From the NCBI GenBank assembly GCA_964644025.1, contig CAZXVW010000190.1, positions 1 to 8,309 of the forward strand: DNA of 8,309 nt, read 5' to 3'. The notes under the pieces were generated by a model. The model made no database searches and had not been told where the DNA came from. It saw only the letters and a program-made list of their open reading frames with translations. Positions 6,570-8,309 of this stretch are shown here, in pieces. Both the position numbers and the translations under genes were made by a program. The stretch's first letter is position 1; the number at the start of each line of letters is the position of its first letter. This stretch comes from CAZXVW01 sp964644025. GTDB taxonomy: Bacteria > Acidobacteriota > Terriglobia > Bryobacterales > Bryobacteraceae.

Positions 6570-6710
6570 TCAGGGCTCGCCGGCGATTTCCAAATCATCC
6601 CGCTCTCGCGGGGCGATCCCGAAGAGCCGGGCGAGCCCGCGCAACCGGTCGGGCTCGCCGATCCGGTAGGGCTTCCCTTGGCCTTGCGAGACCAGCCGGG
6701 GCGTTTTCAC
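6570..6710 (-). CDS. possible 46-aa protein, coupled to the zinc-ribbon gene by GTGA overlap
   Basis: A short frame starts with GTG at 6710, overlapping the zinc-ribbon stop codon by four bases (GTGA), an arrangement typical of translationally coupled genes. It encodes a charged, soluble-looking peptide (MKTPRLVSQGQGKPYRIGEP, then DRLRGLARLFGIAPRERDD), ends at 6570 and has G/C in most third positions, so it reads more like protein than the other frames here. I do not recognise it. A perfect 10-bp stem-loop (6630-6639 with 6650-6659) lies inside it. It could instead be the shifted C-terminal tail of a longer ancestral zinc-ribbon protein. Confidence 0.4.
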   Translation of the reverse strand: MKTPRLVSQGQGKPYRIGEPDRLRGLARLFGIAPRERDDLEIAGEP

Positions 6711-6904
6711 CAGCCCGCGGGCGTCCCCGCCTTCCGGCGGCGCAGCTCAAATCGTTCCTCGGGTTGGGGTTTTTGCCGGCCGCAATGGGGACACGTACGC
6801 TTGAGATCGTCTTTGAAAAACTCGATGGGCCGGCGGCAACCGGCGCAGGAAACCTCGAAGATATCCTTCGGAGTCCAGTAGCGAAGGTCCTGGCCGGGGC
6901 ACAT
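6707..6904 (-). CDS. small zinc-ribbon protein of the MCPGQD type, possibly frameshifted
   Basis: A 65-residue cytoplasmic protein beginning MCPGQDLRYWTPKDIFEVSC, a distinctive start I recognise from a family of small uncharacterised zinc-ribbon proteins in anaerobes. Two Cys pairs, CAGC (20-23) and CPHC (38-41), form a four-Cys zinc knuckle around PIEFFKDDLK. As read, the tail after CGRQ is KPQPEERFELRRRKAG and ends at 6707. The adjacent frame at the same place encodes NPNPRNDLSCAA, closely matching the NP-x-x-DLGCA tail I remember for the family, so one base may have been gained in the AAAAA run around 6770. It starts 34 bp after the TIM-barrel gene and is co-directional with the GH29 gene. 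The function is unknown; binding of metal, nucleic acid or a protein partner are all possible. Confidence 0.72.
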   Translation of the reverse strand: MCPGQDLRYWTPKDIFEVSCAGCRRPIEFFKDDLKRTCPHCGRQKPQPEERFELRRRKAGTPAGW

Positions 6905-6938
6905 CCCGCCACGCTCGTCCTTTTGCTTTGTCTGATGG

Positions 6939-8093
6939 TCATTTGTCCCGGGGCTTGATGACCGCGTCCATGGAAAGACCGTTGTAGAAACGAGCCAGCG
7001 CGGCGATGTTGCGGTCATTGGCCACATCCCGGTCATTGCCCTTGAAGGCGTCAATCGGTTTGCTGAGGTACTCCGCGATGGGAAGCGGCAGAGAGTTCTC
7101 CCGCGGTTTGGCGAACCCATAAAGGTCAAGCTTCCGGTGCTTCGGATCCGAGAGGAAGGCCCGCGCGTTGTGGGCTGTCCACCCCACCAGGCATTGGATC
7201 ATCCTGGTGCGCGGCCCCCGCATTTTCAGGCCGGCGTTCAAATACTTTTCACTCGGCGACTCGTTCATGAGCCAGTCGACCTCGCGGAGCATCCGGGAGT
7301 TGGCGACGGTCGGATCGGCGATATTGCTGCACGACAGCCAGATGATGCAGCCGGGTTTGGTCTGCTTGGCGGCCGCGTGCACCCGTTGCCAGCAGCGCTC
7401 GATGGCCGCCCGCTCATAGCGGAGCAGATCGTCCGGGGCTGGTTGCCCCTGCCGGGGGAATGGTTCTCCTGTAAGTTGCCGGTACAGCTTCTTCTCGGCC
7501 TCGATCCAGCCGTTCTTTCGCAGTTCCGGCTTCGGATTCCAGACCCAATCGAGCATGAATCCGTCCATTCCGGTCTTCTTCAGAGCGTCTTCGACGGAGC
7601 GGCAAAGATAGTCGAGGTAAGTATCGGTAAATGGGATGTGAAGCGTGGAGGGTGTGCCGTAGCTCAGCTCGGGGTGATCCATCGCCCACTTGGTATTGGC
7701 GCCGGCGCAGAAATAGCCGACCACCATCATCCCTTCCTTGTGGCCGAGGCGGACCGTCTCCGGCAGGAAATCATGCCGCAGGCCCGGTTGCGGCGGTACA
7801 AACCCGTTCTTGTACCACGCGTAGCCATTGCAGGAGACGGCAAAGGTCTGCAGGACGTTCGCCCCCAGGCCCTTGTACCAGGCCACGTGCTCGGCAGGCG
7901 AAGCATCGGCCCAGTGGCCCGGCCTGGCGAAGCTGTTGGGCCACCCCGGCTGCTCACGGTGCAGCCAGTTGAAATCGACGCAGAACGCCTTGATTTGCGC
8001 GGGGACCGGAATTTGGCGGGCAGACGTTGGCATAGCGGCCACGCCGGCCCCGGCGATCATATTCTTAAGAACTTGCCGGCGAGTCAGTTTCAT
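6939..8093 (-). CDS. Tat-exported TIM-barrel glycosidase-like protein of unknown specificity
   Basis: A 384-residue protein. The N-terminus MKLTRRQVLKNMIAGAGVAA is a twin-arginine signal. The remainder reads as a single alpha/beta-barrel domain with glycoside-hydrolase-like strand ends: IKAFCVDFNWL (34-44), GANVLQTFAVSCNGY (77-91), GMMVVGYFCAGANTKW (121-136), MDGFMLDWVWNP (176-187) and IIWLSCSNIADP (250-261), then VDWLMNESPSEKY (272-284). Asp182 after MDGFML and Glu278 in LMNES are candidate catalytic acids by position; this is inference. It lacks the GH29 HWG and KHHDGF motifs, so it is not simply a third fucosidase, although it resembles the fucosidase-like barrels common in planctomycete-type genomes. 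AGAGGAAA lies about 12 bp before the ATG. It is first in the minus-strand run leading to the zinc-ribbon and GH29 genes, which suggests it acts on the same glycan. Confidence 0.75.
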   Translation of the reverse strand: MKLTRRQVLKNMIAGAGVAAMPTSARQIPVPAQIKAFCVDFNWLHREQPGWPNSFARPGHWADASPAEHVAWYKGLGANVLQTFAVSCNGYAWYKNGFVPPQPGLRHDFLPETVRLGHKEGMMVVGYFCAGANTKWAMDHPELSYGTPSTLHIPFTDTYLDYLCRSVEDALKKTGMDGFMLDWVWNPKPELRKNGWIEAEKKLYRQLTGEPFPRQGQPAPDDLLRYERAAIERCWQRVHAAAKQTKPGCIIWLSCSNIADPTVANSRMLREVDWLMNESPSEKYLNAGLKMRGPRTRMIQCLVGWTAHNARAFLSDPKHRKLDLYGFAKPRENSLPLPIAEYLSKPIDAFKGNDRDVANDRNIAALARFYNGLSMDAVIKPRDK

Positions 8094-8188
8094 CCTTGTT
8101 TCCTCTACTTAGCAGCCTCTTTCGCATCCCTGCCCACAGGAGCGTCCAACTCTCCGGTCCGTCCCGTTCGGAGGCAACGGGCCGCTTG

Positions 8189-8309
8189 TCAAAACCGTCC
8201 GTACCTTTGATAGGCCTCTACCGGGTGCACCCCCTCCAGGATCGCTTTCCTGACCAGGTTCTCCGTGCGGACCACCTCCTCCGCTTTGCTGATCACCTCC
8301 CCGGCGATC
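8189..8309 (-). CDS. RraA-like protein, C-terminal end only
   Basis: The last 39 codons of a minus-strand gene entering from the right. The visible end includes EVISKAEEVVRTENLVRKAI and then LEGVHPVEAYQRYGRF before the stop. This ENLVRKAI...P.EAYxxYGxF ending is characteristic of the RraA/RraA-like family, which includes 4-hydroxy-4-methyl-2-oxoglutarate aldolases (class II aldolases of keto acids) as well as the RNase E regulator homologue. In a glycan-catabolic setting the aldolase-like role is more likely, since keto-acid aldol cleavage ends several deoxysugar pathways; this is inference. The active site lies upstream, outside the window. It is followed after 95 bp by the TIM-barrel gene on the same strand. 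Confidence 0.7.
   Translation of the reverse strand, partial: IAGEVISKAEEVVRTENLVRKAILEGVHPVEAYQRYGRF

Noticed and set aside
6509..6598. 30-residue N-terminal extension of the GH29 lipoprotein
   Set aside because: It would bury the twin-arginine signal (MKTRRDFLRT) inside the protein.
6595..6942. 115-codon minus-strand frame as an independent gene
   Set aside because: Apart from the short NPNPRNDLSCAA patch, it is Arg/Ala/Pro-rich and overlaps the better-supported zinc-ribbon frame.
5762..6958. 398-codon plus-strand frame opposite the GH29 lipoprotein and the zinc-ribbon gene
   Set aside because: It is antisense to clear GH29 motifs (HWG, KHHDGF) and has no motif of its own.
7137..8210. 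357-codon plus-strand frame opposite the TIM-barrel gene
   Set aside because: The opposite strand has a Tat signal, a Shine-Dalgarno and coherent protein; this frame has none.

Overview
This window looks like part of a chromosome from a GC-rich, glycan-degrading bacterium, probably anaerobic. Corrinoid-dependent methyltransferases next to exported alpha-L-fucosidases with Tat-type signals fit the Planctomycetes-Verrucomicrobia-Lentisphaerae/Kiritimatiellota range or a similar uncultured lineage. There is no 16S rRNA or single-copy marker here, so the taxonomy is only a guess.

Left edge (1-895): the leader-distal end of a CRISPR array (three 36-bp repeats, the last one degenerate) stops 12 bp from the encoded CCA end of a tRNA-Ser(UGA) gene on the minus strand. 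Next comes a frame-broken scrap of an IS256-family transposase, then about 300 bp with no recognisable gene. The visible part contains no cas genes.

Plus-strand operon (895-4957): a UroD-fold methyltransferase, a B12-binding corrinoid protein with the DxHxxG motif, a second UroD-fold methyltransferase with an intact H-x-C...C zinc motif, and a signal-peptide-bearing GH29 alpha-L-fucosidase. Gaps are 73, 92 and 28 bp, and strong intergenic hairpins flank the corrinoid-protein gene. This is the core of a corrinoid methyl-transfer system (methyl donor to corrinoid protein to acceptor) joined to an exported glycosidase.

Minus-strand cluster (8309-5009), converging on the first: the C-terminus of an RraA-like protein, a Tat-exported TIM-barrel glycosidase-like protein, a small zinc-ribbon protein of the 'MCPGQD' type with signs of a frameshift, a possible 46-aa ORF coupled through a GTGA overlap, and a Tat-type lipoprotein GH29 alpha-L-fucosidase.

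Working model (inference): exported fucosidases release fucosyl residues outside the cytoplasm. The cytoplasmic methyltransferase/corrinoid module then removes and uses methyl groups from the imported product. The most natural substrate would be O-methylated fucose (or another O-methyl sugar) from algal or microbial polysaccharide. The corrinoid reductive activase, the one-carbon pathway genes and the sugar transporter that the model needs are not in the window.
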